Shown: positions 28,831 to 39,202 of the stretch, piece after piece
How positions within the stretch are numbered: position 1 is the stretch's first letter
Layout of the letters: every line of letters starts with the position of its first letter
NCBI GenBank assembly: GCA_916048095.2
Contig: OU696575.1
Location: forward strand, 3,753,501 to 3,817,500
Direction: 5' to 3'
Length of the DNA stretch: 64,000 nucleotides
DNA from: Sacculina carcini
Taxonomy: Eukaryota; Arthropoda; Thecostraca; Sacculinidae
The notes under the pieces: model-generated
The model's database searches: none
What the model was told of the DNA's origin: nothing
What the model saw: the letters and a program-made list of their open reading frames with translations, nothing else
Program-made: the position numbers and the translations under genes

Positions 28831-31728
28831 ATGGATTTATTGACCTCGGCATGTCCTTGGATACGATTTTGTCTTCACGTTGGATTGTACTGTTTTGGCT
28901 TATTACTCCTCTGCGGCGACATCGAAACAAATCCCGGGCCTGTGCTTGAGCGGCGGTCATGTAGGGTGTTATGCGCAAACGTTCGCGGCCTTGCGAAAAA
29001 CCTCCAGGACATTTCGCTCGTTGCCCAGTCGCATGACATCATCATTTGCTCTGAAACCATTGTGTCAAGTCTTCGCCACAAATCTGAATTGCTGATTTCT
29101 GGATTTTCAGAGCCTGCGCTTATCTACCGTGATTCCTCCGAACGCAGACGCGGCATGTCGCTTTATGTACGCAATGGCTTTTCTGCTCACCGGTACATTA
29201 AGTTCGAATGCGACTGTCATGAAGGCCTTGTCATTCGTGTATGTTCAAAGTTGACCAATTATTATATATTCGGCTACTACCGCAACCCGGACTCGGACGA
29301 TTCCATATATGATTGCTTCATTCGTGCAATGTCTGTGATCCAGGAGAACGACCGTAAAGCGGCCTTTGTCTTTGCCGGTGATTTCAACGCACATCAGAGC
29401 GAATGGTTTCCTAGAAGCACGACTGATTCACATGGTCGTGCTGCATTGGATTTTGCCAATATCTCCGGTTGTGATCAGCTGGTTACCAGTCCGACTCATT
29501 CATCCGGCAACTGTCTCGATCTGGTTTTCACTGATGTACCTGATGTCGTCAAAGTGACCATCCTCGCTCCACTTGGATCTTCTGATCACTCTGCTCTGAG
29601 CATTCAGCTCAATCTTCTGCAGTCTGTGCCCGTACATACGATCAGAAAAGAAGTGTTCATGAAGTCACGTGTTAACTGGGACAATGTAATGAACGATGTG
29701 CGTAACATTCTTCTAGGTCCGATTTTGAGTAGCGACGACCCTGTATCGTCATTGAACGACCAACTGTCAACGATCATATCTCGTCGGGTGCCCGTCAAGA
29801 AACTTTCCTTCCGTTCTAATGATAAGTCCTGGTTCAATGCCGATTGCCATTCTGCCCGTCAAATAAAACAGGCAGCTTACCATCATTGGTCCAGGTCCAT
29901 GACTTCCGAAGCTTGGAATGAGTATGTGACGGCCAGGGCTTCTTGTGCGGCGACTTACCGGCAGGCCGAACGGCAGAGACACAGTTCTGCCAAAGATATG
30001 TTGTCGTCGACGTCTGACCCTCACAAATGGTGGTCCACTCTCAAGTCCATCATTCACGGTGTGCGTACAACTCTCCCGCCTCTCCTCTCTGCAACGGGGA
30101 AGGTGGTGTCAAGTCCGACTGAGAAAGCAGATTTGCTCATGCGTCATTTCGACAGCAAACTCTCTCGTCGTCCTTTATCTACTGATGACACTGTATATGA
30201 TAAACCTGCGTTGACGGGAGTGGCTTTCAGATCTAAGGAAGTGAAAAGTCTGCTTGAATCTCTTGACTCCAATGGCGGCACTGATCCTCTGGGTATGTTT
30301 CCCTTATTTCTGAAGAAGACTGCTGTAGCATTGGCTCCAAAACTTAGTGCCGTTTTTAGACGACTAATTAGGCGCGGCAGTTTTCCATCGTGCTGCCGAA
30401 TCGCCAATATCACTCCAATTCCAAAAGGTCCTTCGTCATCCGATCCCAGTCAATACCGGCCTATTTCAATAACAACTCTGCTATCCAAGGTTTTCGAACA
30501 TGTGGTTTGTCGTCGTCTGGCTCAATAACTTGAAAAACACAGTTTGCTGCCGCCTAATCAATTCGCATATCGCAAAAATCTCGGCACCACGGACGCCTTG
30601 CTCTCCATCACTCATATTGTGCAACAGGCCCTAGATCGAGGACAGGAAGCTGTGATAGTCCAGCTAGACTTTTCAGCCGCGTTCGATAGAGTCAATCACG
30701 ATGGCCTGATCCGAAAGCTAAAGTCTCTCAGGGTCGGAGGAAGAGTCCTATCAGTTATGACCCAATTCCTTCAAGGTCGCAAGCACAGAGTATGTGTTGA
30801 TGGTAGGCACAGTGAATGACATGATGTTCACTCGGGTGTTCCCCAAGGGAGTGTATTGGGTCCTCTCTTGTTCAATGTCTACACATCAGATCTGCTCAGC
30901 CTAACTTCGCATCCTGTTTTTGCTTACGCGGATGATGTAACTATGGTGGCTACCGTTGACACTCCAGAGCGGCGACCCAATGTGAGTTGGTCACTGAACG
31001 AAGACCTGCGCAGAATATCCATATGGTGTGACACTTGGAATATGAAGCTTAACTAAAAAAAGTCGAAGTTTTTGTGTGTTTCTCGGTCTCGCACATTGAA
31101 TCCATCGTTCGATCCTTTGTTGGTCAATGGCTGCGCAGTGGAAGAATGTAACGCAGTCGATATCCTTGGAGGTCGATTCGATTCAAGGCTGACTTTTGAG
31201 AAACAGGTTCGTCGTCTTGTGGTTTCCGCTTCTCAGAAACTTGGAATTCTTCGAAAAGCATATCGTGTACTCAATGATCGTTCGATATCTGCCTCGTGTT
31301 TGCGCTGCTTCGTTCTTCCTGTTCTCGAGTACTGTGCTCCTGTTTGGTCGTCAGCTGCTGATTCGCATCTCTGGCTCATTGACAGAGTTGGCTCCTCTGC
31401 CAGCTTCCTCTGTGGTGGAGATGCATGCTGGAATCTTGGTCATCGTAGGGACATCTCCAACGTTTGTATGCTGTTCAAGATATTGACCAACGAAAGACGC
31501 CCTCTACACGGTGCTGTGTCTCATCAGCGACACTTTGCTAAGGTCACTCGACTGGCAGTAAATTCACATTCGCTCTGCCTGCAAGAGCCAAAATGCAGAA
31601 CGAATCAGTTTAAGCGTAGTTTCGTTGCCAGCTCTGTGCGGTTGTGGAATCGGTTGGATGAGGGTGTGTGCAGGGCCAGCACAGTCCGATCATTCAAAAG
31701 TGCTGCCAACAAAGTTTTGAGAAATTGA
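28831..31728 (+). pseudogene. LINE A ORF2: 2A motif, AP endonuclease, reverse transcriptase
   Basis: One frame of about 965 codons with three in-frame stops (30,526; 30,817; 31,054) and no frame shift. The ATG is at 28,831. Residues 13-27 are hydrophobic and lead into CGDIETNPGP. The endonuclease has FAGDFNAH (about residue 185) and GSSDHSAL (about 250). RT has QYRPISI, VQLDFSAAFDRVNHDGL, SGVPQGSVLGPLLFNVYTSD and FAYADDV (about 700), then a thumb ending in FKSAANKVLRN. The stop at 30,817 looks like CGA to TGA decay. It would nick target DNA and copy LINE RNA; this copy is recently dead. Confidence 0.85.
28915..28941 (+). other. 2A-type ribosome-skipping peptide motif
   Basis: GDIETNPGP matches the 2A consensus D-[VI]-E-x-N-P-G-P, with the skip expected between G36 and P37 of ORF2. 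Virus-like 2A sequences at the N-termini of APE-type LINE proteins are documented. The preceding residues form a hydrophobic, signal-like helix. Confidence 0.75.
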
Positions 31729-31799
31729 CGAGTTTAGTTCCACCTAAATTATTTATGTATTCATATATTTGAGATTTATTTTGAGTTTGAACTATGTAT

Positions 31800-32065
31800 A
31801 TATTTATTTATATTTTTTATGGATCGTTTTGTGATGTGTATGTATGTGTGTGTGCGACTATCGTGTATGTGTGTTTGTGCGAGTGCGTTTATGTTAGTGT
31901 GCGTGTGCGTGTGTGTGTGTGGTTCTTGCGAATTAATCTAGTCAAATTGTTGTTCTGCACTTCTCGTGCAGCATATTGTGCAATTTCTTTTGATCTAGTC
32001 ATTTTCGTATGTATCATATCAATTGTATGTGTGTGTGTGTGTGTATGTGTGTGTGTGTGTGGATG
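31800..32065. repeat. TG-rich simple repeats in LINE A 3' region
   Basis: Several GTGTGTG tracts, the longest at 32,025-32,060, separated by ordinary sequence. No coding. Confidence 0.85.
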
Positions 32066-32330
32066 GGTGATGTATTAATCTGTCATGATTATGTGTGTCA
32101 TATTGTCTTTGTGTATTTTTTCTCTTTCTTCTTTCTCTTATTCTCCACGTTCAAAGTGCGCAGGGGCTGCATGATGCAGTTTATAGCGCTTGCGCTCTTC
32201 CTGTGTCACTTTGTTCGTTTTGTTCAGTAATAATAATAGTAATAATAATAAACGACTAAATATTGTACTGGACGACTTCAAGCAGGACGTGCTTCAATAA
32301 GTCAATCCAAATCCGGCGACGTATGCTGCT

Positions 32331-32832
32331 GTGACCGCATCATCTTGTGTGAATCAGACCATAGTAAACACAAGAGACTCAGACAGTGACAGTGAGGCTG
32401 CCACTGCCTCTTCTACCCCACAAAAATGGACAACCATCAAACGAAAAAGGAATAGAAGAACGAAGAAGCAGACCACTCCAACACGTGAGAACACCGCCAA
32501 AAAATCCTCCAAGAAACCAATGCCGACTGGCTCTGCTAGCATCACTGAACTGCCGACGGTATATCGAGCATCTGGCGTGCATGTTTTGCAACGCGCTTCC
32601 ATGTTGACGCGAAGGCGAGCACTTGGCAAACCATCTGGCGTCTGCGCTGAATATTGATGCTGATAAAATATCGGTCGAGAAGCTGAAGACAAGACATGAT
32701 TCTTATAACAGCTTCAAAGTGTCGTGTCGTGGTGCTGACCGTGCAACAGTTATGGGGTCGGAGATCTGGCCGACTGGCTGTCTATACAGGCTTTGGCATC
32801 AACCCGCACAATCATCGGAAAAATCGCAATGA
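32331..32832 (+). pseudogene. LINE B ORF1 remnant
   Basis: Basic, Ser/Thr-rich start (TPQKWTTIKRKRNRRTKK) and a C-terminal block ISVEKLKTRHDSYNSFKVSC ... SEIWPTGCLYRLW that resembles the nucleic-acid-binding end of CR1/L2-type ORF1 proteins. A frame change lies near 32,640. Confidence 0.55.
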
Positions 32833-32883
32833 CTGCACCCGAACCGGTGTCCGGGAGAAGCACAAACAGCCTGTGCTTTCTGG

Positions 32884-33268
32884 AATATGAGGTCAGCTCG
32901 AAAAAAATCCTCACTTGTAAATAGTATTCTAAATGATGGTATCGACATTTTTTGCATTGCCGAGTCATGGCTAGCGGATGAAGTATTTTCTGCCAATCTA
33001 TACGATAATTTTTCAGCCATACATTATTGTCGTGATAAAACAGATGTGGGTATAGTTTTTGTGTATAACAAGTGGTTTGTCGTACATAAAATACCTTTTT
33101 CTTTGTCTATCACTACATTCGAATATGTTTGCATTTGTATTAGGAACCCGGTTCATGGCCGAACGTTTTGTATATTACCTGTATATAGACCTGGTCATAC
33201 TTTTGGTTCACAGTTTATTAAGGAGTTTTTCGCCCTGGTTGAAATTCTCACTTCTATGTTCAACGAAA

Positions 33269-33271
<3 letters not shown>
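32884..33271 (+). pseudogene. LINE B ORF2: endonuclease, first part
   Basis: Reads NMRSARKKSSLVNSIL ... DGIDIFCIAESWL, the start of an AP endonuclease, through [11 protein letters not shown] to MFNENVYI, where the Penelope copy with its (TA)n run cuts in. The catalytic GDFN block lies beyond the insertion at 34,723. Confidence 0.8.
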
Positions 33272-33366
<95 letters not shown>

Positions 33367-33519
33367 ATGTGTGTGTGTGTATCAACAGATCGACGGCATT
33401 GCAACGGGCAGTCCGCTAGGTGTTTTGTTTGCGAATTTCTTCATGGGCAACGCAGAAGCAAACATCATGAAACTGCACAAACCACTTGTATATTGCCGTT
33501 ATGTTGACGACATGTTTCT

Positions 33520-34490
33520 GTGCGTCAAATCAAAAGACGAAAGACCACAATCAAAAAAGCATTCAAAGACACAACCGGCCTGACATACACCAGCGAACAT
33601 GCACAAAACGGACAACTGCCATTCCTGGACGTCCTCATGCAACTCGAAGGAAGAAAGATGAAGACGTGTGTGTACACGAAGCCGACGAATGAAGGACTGT
33701 GCCTCAATGCTGCAAGCGAGTGCCCGAACAAATACAAACGATCCACCATCAGCGCCTACGTTCGTCGTGCAATCACCCACTGTTCAGACTGGGAGTCACG
33801 TCACGAGCTTGAGCGCTTGACACAGGTACTCGTGAACAACGGCTACTCAAATGAAGATGTGTCCAAAGTTATAAAGGAAACGCTTAACAAACAATTCATT
33901 CGCGATGTGCCCGAAAATGAAGATGCACAAGCGATTGATATTTACTACAAAAACATCATGAGCTCTGCATATCGTGTGGATGAAAGAATCATCGAGAAAT
34001 TATCGCAAAAAACGTGAATGCCACCAGCGACACAAAAAAGGTCAAATTGGTAGTTTATTATCAGTCGCGAAAAACTGTCAATGTTATCATGAAAAACAGG
34101 CCCATGATGGAGAAGCCCAGCAAGTAGCAGCAGCACCATGTCGTATACCGATACACCTGTCCGAATGAGGAGTGTGGGCCTCATTCATACATCGGTATGA
34201 CGACCACAACGCTGTCGCGACGGCTGACGTGCCACCTCAGCAATGGTGCAATCCAAAAGCACAACATTTCGGTGCACAAACAAAATATCAATAGAGAGCA
34301 GGTAGTAAAAGCACAGAGATCATTGACCAAGAACGTGACATACGGCGTCTGAAACTGCTTGAAGCAATTTACATCACCAACTTGAGACCAACCATGAACG
34401 TGCAAGTTGAAGAAAACGGCATTTTACCGACTCAGAGAGCCCCACGGTCTGAGCTGACTGGGTGTGCCCTTGATGCAGCACAAGCGTGAC
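33520..34490 (+). pseudogene. Penelope copy C: thumb, linker and GIY-YIG endonuclease
   Basis: The same domain order as 10,124-11,074: GQLPFLDVLMQ, SAYVRRAITHC, VLVNNGYSNEDVS, MSSAYRVDERI, CGPHSYIGMTTTTLSRRL, EAIYITNLRPTMNVQVEENG. Broken at more than one place after about 34,015. Confidence 0.78.
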
Positions 34491-34584
34491 GACGCCGATA
34501 TATATGTATATGTTTGTGTGTGTATGTATGTATATGTTTGTGTGTATATGCATGCATGTATATTTATGTGTGTGGATATATGTG

Positions 34585-34610
34585 TATCCACACACATATT
34601 GTATTGTATT
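34585..34610. repeat. Short hairpin in Penelope copy C tail
   Basis: TGTGTGGATA and its reverse complement TATCCACACA are separated by a few bases, just before the second (TA)n run. Confidence 0.6.
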
Positions 34611-34640
34611 GTATTCAATAATTGTATTGTGTTTTAATTG

Positions 34641-34722
<82 letters not shown>

Positions 34723-34725
<3 letters not shown>

Positions 34726-34935
34726 GGGACTTCAATTTCTGGTTAGATCAACAAAATCTGAAAGCTCACTCTCAAGCATTTCTTGATAGTCTTAATTTAT
34801 ATGACATGACAAATCATGTGAAGTATCCTACACATGATCATGACCACATTTTGGACCTTGTAATTAGCCCGGACTCTCAAAGTGCATCGGTCATTGATGT
34901 GCGGATATGCCCCGTTGATAAGGACATTTCCGATC
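34723..34935 (+). pseudogene. LINE B ORF2: endonuclease, middle part
   Basis: Resumes with CGDFNFWLDQQNLKAHSQ, the catalytic GDFN block, runs through HDHDHILDLVISPDS and stops in the SDHS motif, where the short LTR element inserts after TCCGATC. Confidence 0.85.
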
Positions 34936-35363
34936 TGTAAACAAAACTGAAGAGACGAAATTATATTACAGACAGGCGCGCGTGGGCATCACTGCCCCAC
35001 GCGCGCCTACAGGACGTCACACTCCGATCGCACCACAAACACGACTCTCCGCTCACACCGTGTCACACGGGAGCACACACGGACACACACACACAGTCCT
35101 CACCCGCCGCAACAACCAATCAGCGGCGAGCCGGTCATTCACTCGCCGCTGCGGGGCATGGACAATTCACAAACGCATACACACACACACACCGAAACAA
35201 CTGCGCACACACACCGAAACAACTAGACACACTCGCTCACACACTCTCGCACGCAATATACAATTCAACTATACACGATCACACATAGACACACTAACAC
35301 GTTCACGCACTCACAATCTTTCACACACATACACTCTCTCTCATTACACACGATTACACCACA
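34936..35363 (-). repeat. LTR of short element, left
   Basis: 428 bp, TGTAAAC...CACCACA as read on the plus strand. It contains a GC-rich 13-bp hairpin at 34,974-35,008 (AGGCGCGCGTGGG and its complement). Confidence 0.9.
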
Positions 35364-36074
35364 CCTCCACCTGTTTTTAAAGAAACATAAATCAACAAAA
35401 AACCGCGAACCAAGCAAACCAGGAAAAATGAACCAATAACCAATAAAAAAAAACCTAACTCGACGACGGCCCCCACCAGATGCACACACCGTGGCTGCGG
35501 CGAAGCACAACACGTCAGGCCCCAGCGTCCACCACGCTCCCGCCTCCGCCCGTGCTCTTCAGTGCTCCGCCGCAGCCTGCCATCCTCTTCATCACCGGCT
35601 GCCGCGACAGGGCACAACACTTCGACCCCAGCACCCACTATGCTCCCGTCGACTCCAGTGCTCTTCAGCACCCTGCCGCAGACAGCCGTGACGTCTCCGC
35701 ACATACAGGCCACGCCGTCGTCCTCGATCGTTTCTTCCTCCGGCCTCAGCAGCTCCTCTCTCACCTGCCGTCCAGCACCAGCATCCTCCACCAGCGATCG
35801 TCGCCTCCACCGACAATCCTGTAGTTGTCCGGGGACGTGCCTTACACCAGTGCAGGCGGGACGACCAGCATCCCTCGGCCACAGCTCCTCAGCTGCCTCC
35901 TGCCGGCATCATGCTGCACTGCCGTCCCGCTGCACACCAACCTGGCACGTCACCGAGCACCTCCACCGCTGTTCTCCGCTGGTAGGCCGCTACTGATGCT
36001 GGAAGGCAGCATATCCGCTGCTGAAGCCGGGTCGTAGACAAAAATAATTCCAAAACAAAACGGCCGAAATAGCT
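35364..36074 (-). other. Internal region of short LTR element
   Basis: GC-rich, 711 bases, with no recognisable protein domain on either strand. Related sequence occurs at 15,775-16,040 and 1-63. It presumably depends on proteins of another LTR element. Confidence 0.65.
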
Positions 36075-36508
36075 TGTAAACAAAACTGAAGAGACGAAAT
36101 TATATTACAGACAGGCGCGCGTGGGCATCACTGCCCCACGCGCGCCTACAGGACGTCACACTCCGATCGCACCACAAACACGACTCTCCGCTCACACCGT
36201 GTCACACGGGAGCACACACGGACACACACACACAGTCCTCACCCGCCGCAACAACCAATCAGCGGCGAGCCGGTCATTCACTCGCCGCTGCGGGGCATGG
36301 ACAATTCACAAACGCATACACACACACACACACACACCGAAACAACTGCGCACACACACCGAAACAACTAGACACACTCGCTCACACACTCTCGCACGCA
36401 ATATACAATTCAACTATACACGATCACACATAGACACACTAACACGTTCACGCACTCACAATCTTTCACACACATACACTCTCTCTCATTACACACGATT
36501 ACACCACA
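36075..36508 (-). repeat. LTR of short element, right
   Basis: 434 bp, identical to the left LTR by eye except for three extra AC units. CGATC follows. Confidence 0.9.
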
Positions 36509-38473
36509 CGATCATAGTTTAGATATATTCAAAATTGATATTACTCCTCCTGTGAAATTGTGCAAAAATATGTTTTTATTATTATAATCGTATGGATGCT
36601 AAATTATTAAAATATAAGCTTTGTAAAAAATATATATTTTAAACTATGCTTCTCTACCAGTTGATGCATTGTATCCTTACTTTGAGAGAAACATGTATGA
36701 TATTCGTTGCATGTGTCCCGTATGTACATAAACTTATCAATCTTCACCAATCCGCTCCTTGGTTTAATGGGCAACTGAGTGCACTCAAGAAACGAAAAAG
36801 AAGGCTTGAACACCGTTGGCGCCGTAGTTTTTCTGCAGATAATTGGAATGCTTACAGTCTTGCTAGGTCAACTTATAACCGAGGTGTTGCAGAAGCAAAA
36901 GAGGTATATTTTAATACTAAAATTATGGACTCACGACCGGATGCACTTTGGAGAACTCTCAATGGACTGATGGGTAACAAGAGTAGCTCTAACGAAAATG
37001 TGTGGAGTGGAGAGGAATATCGAGATATGCCTAATACATTTCGCCTGTTTTTTCAAAATAAAATTGATAAAATTCACGCATCAATTCAGGTCCAAATGAG
37101 ATATGTAAATACGTCATTGCATAATCCAATGCCATTTACATCCTTTCAACCAATTGATTATTGTTCATGTACAGCATTGATAATCGTAGTTCTATGCGAT
37201 CCAATATTCTCGATCCGATTAAATTTAAATCTATCAAATCTCATTAAACATTCGTTGTACCTTTCGTCATGTACCTTGTAAATGCTAGTTTCATGCATGG
37301 TAGATTTCTTGCTTCCAAGAATTCTGTTATTATTCCTGTTTTAAAAAAGACCGGATAAAATGTGGAATACCTTTGTAATTACCGGACTTACCGGATTAGC
37401 ATACTTCTGGAGTATGCTATATACGATTAACCAGATATATTCCTGGAAAATAACTCTCTTCTGCCACAACAGTCAGGATTTCGGAAGATTCATGCCTGTG
37501 CCACCTCATTGCTCTGTACATATGACTATTCTTTGTCCGCGCATTTAAGCGGGTAAAACGTGCTTCTCATGCAGCTTGATTTTTCGGCGGCATTTGATAC
37601 TGTGTGCCACGAAATGCTGCTGGAAGATTTATCAAACTGCGGTGTATCTAGAAGTGCAATCTCGCTCATTCGAGATTACCTAGCAGATCGCATGCAAACA
37701 GTGATTCTGGACGGTGCTCAAAGCCAGTGGTTTCCACTGAAAACTGGAGTTCCTCAAAGCTCCATTCTCGGGCCTCTGATTTATAATGTGTATATACTGT
37801 CCATAAAGCGGGTTCTTAGCAACTATGCTGTAGATAATCAAGTGTTTGCCGATAATATTATAGTGTATTTTAAGTATTCTGATGATGTACAGGCATTATC
37901 CACTATTAGAGAATTACTGCAATTAATACCTGGGCAGCCTCCAAGCACCTGAAGCTGAATGAAGAAAAATCCAAATCTCTCGTCATAACGAAAGAGCAAT
38001 TGAACGGTTCTCTCTGCAATGAGCTTGATCTGGCTGAAACCACCAAACATCTCGGTGTAACGATAGACAGGTTATTAACACTCGAGCCTCATGTATCTGC
38101 GCTGGTGCGTACTTGTAATCATCACATACGTAGAGTGTATTACATAACCAATTTTTTTTATGTAAATGCTGCAAAGCAGCTTGTGGATTGTCTAATATTG
38201 AATAGGATTAAGTATTGTTCTGCCTTGTTACTCAATATTAACCACCGAACTCTGCGGAAAATGCAGCTGATGTACAGGTCATGTCGTCTTGTGTTCAACC
38301 TGCCTAGACGCACTTCTCTGGTGAAATATTTCATCAAACTAGCCTGGCTTCCGGTCAAGGCTGACATTGAGTACAACCTTCTTTGTATAGTTCACTCAGT
38401 CCTTGTAAATAAAACACCTGCCTATCTACAAAAACTGCTATCTTTAAAAAAAATTCACCAGCTTATGATTTGA
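36509..38473 (+). pseudogene. LINE B ORF2: end of endonuclease and reverse transcriptase
   Basis: After the LTR insertion the frame resumes with DHSLDIF, completing the SDHS endonuclease motif. A linker follows (APWFNGQLSALKKRKRRLEH, about 36,752), then RT with LMQLDFSAAFDTVCHEML (37,560), TGVPQSSILGPLIYNVY (37,745), a poorly kept catalytic region near 37,850, and the thumb HLGVTIDRLLTLEPHVSALV to KTPAYLQKLLSL. Several frame shifts; dead copy. Confidence 0.82.
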
Positions 38474-39202
38474 GCCAAAATGATCAACATTTTCTTTAAG
38501 AACCAGCATTTCCCTCAAAACACTCGCACTATAACCGCTGCTTTCAGTATATGTGCACTCGAGCTGGACACTTCTATCCTAAGTGAGTATGTGTGTGTGT
38601 GAGAGACTGTCCACACTCTGTCGGTTTCCTTTGAATTGTGCGTATGTAAGTTTACCCAATCTGTGCATGTGAGCGTGTATGTGCATGTGCGCATGTGTGT
38701 GTGTGTGTGTGTGTGTGTGGGTCCACGCTGTCCCCACCGCGCGGGTTCTTTGACTGTCAGCGTGACCTCAATACTGGTTCCACTTGACGTATCTCTACAT
38801 GTCATCATTGCTTATATATTTGGTGTGCGGTGTGTTTGTGATGTATGATGTTTTCGTGCGCTTAGTCAACGCCACCTAGATACATGTATCTATCTAGGTG
38901 GCGTTGGCTTAGTACAGGTAGTACCTGGCTGAATTCTCTGAAAGATTAGTGTCAACGCTATCTGGATGAACCGTGTAACGTATTTGCCGATGGGAACGTG
39001 TACGTGTGTGTGCGTGTGTCTGTGTTCTGCCTGTATTGTATTGTCTTGCTTTGAAAATACGAAACATACATTTGAATATGCATGTGATTGTACATGAATG
39101 TAAGTGGTGTGTAATGTTCATATCAGCGCAATTGAGAGTTGATGTGTGCATTGCGCTTTATAAATGACTCAATAAATGAAATGAAACAAAATGAAATGAA
39201 AT
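38474..39202 (+). other. LINE B 3' UTR and tail
   Basis: Contains TG-rich tracts (38,690-38,720), a perfect 15-bp hairpin at 38,868-38,905, and a terminal stretch of AATGAAATGAAAC/GAAATG units. Short-repeat tails of this kind are used by CR1/L2-type LINEs for target-primed reverse transcription. Confidence 0.65.
38868..38905. repeat. Perfect 15-bp hairpin in LINE B 3' UTR
   Basis: AACGCCACCTAGATA and TATCTAGGTGGCGTT flank an 8-base loop. It is placed about 300 bases before the tail, as expected for an RT-recognised 3' stem-loop (inference). Confidence 0.8.

Larger units (their letters stand above)
28831..32252 (+). mobile_element. LINE A, CR1-group, near full-length ORF2
   Basis: ORF2 (28,831-31,728) is followed by a roughly 500-base 3' region with TG-rich tracts and a terminal run of TAA/TAG trinucleotides at about 32,226-32,252, typical of a LINE tail. 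The AP endonuclease plus RT layout without RNase H fits the CR1/L2/Rex1 group. The exact clade is not certain. Confidence 0.8.
33272..34722 (+). mobile_element. Penelope-like element copy C with (TA)n on both sides
   Basis: (TA)n at 33,272-33,360, a 5'-truncated body from about 33,380 to 34,490, a TATG-rich stretch, then (TA)n at 34,642-34,722. The body has RT motif B ([19 protein letters not shown]), motif C (YCRYVDDMF), the thumb (GQLPFLDVLMQLEG) and GIY-YIG (SYIGMTTTTLSRRLTCHLSN near 34,185). Several breaks. No terminal module with a hammerhead is seen at its 3' end. It is inserted in the LINE B endonuclease. Confidence 0.82.
34936..36508 (-). mobile_element. Young non-autonomous short LTR element
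   Basis: LTRs at 34,936-35,363 and 36,075-36,508 (TG...CA) differ only by 6 bases in an AC run. A 5-bp target duplication CGATC lies at 34,931-34,935 and 36,509-36,513. The internal region is only 711 bases, with no gag or pol. A purine tract (AGGTGGAGG on the minus strand) abuts the left LTR, so the element reads on the minus strand. It is whole as a TRIM-like non-autonomous element and a very recent insertion. Confidence 0.85.
32331..39202 (+). mobile_element. LINE B, split by Penelope and LTR insertions
   Basis: ORF1-like sequence (32,331-32,832) is followed by ORF2: endonuclease from about 32,884, RT to 38,470, then a 3' UTR with a 15-bp hairpin and a tail of AAATG/GAAATG units ending at about 39,202. 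Two foreign blocks interrupt the endonuclease: a Penelope copy (33,272-34,722) and a short LTR element (34,936-36,508). ORF2 also has several frame shifts and stops of its own, so it was ageing before or alongside the insertions. Confidence 0.8.

Noticed and set aside
35354-35996. Coding capacity inside the short LTR element
   Set aside because: Frames on both strands are Ala/Gly/Pro or Ser-rich products of GC-rich sequence; no gag, protease, RT or integrase motif appears.
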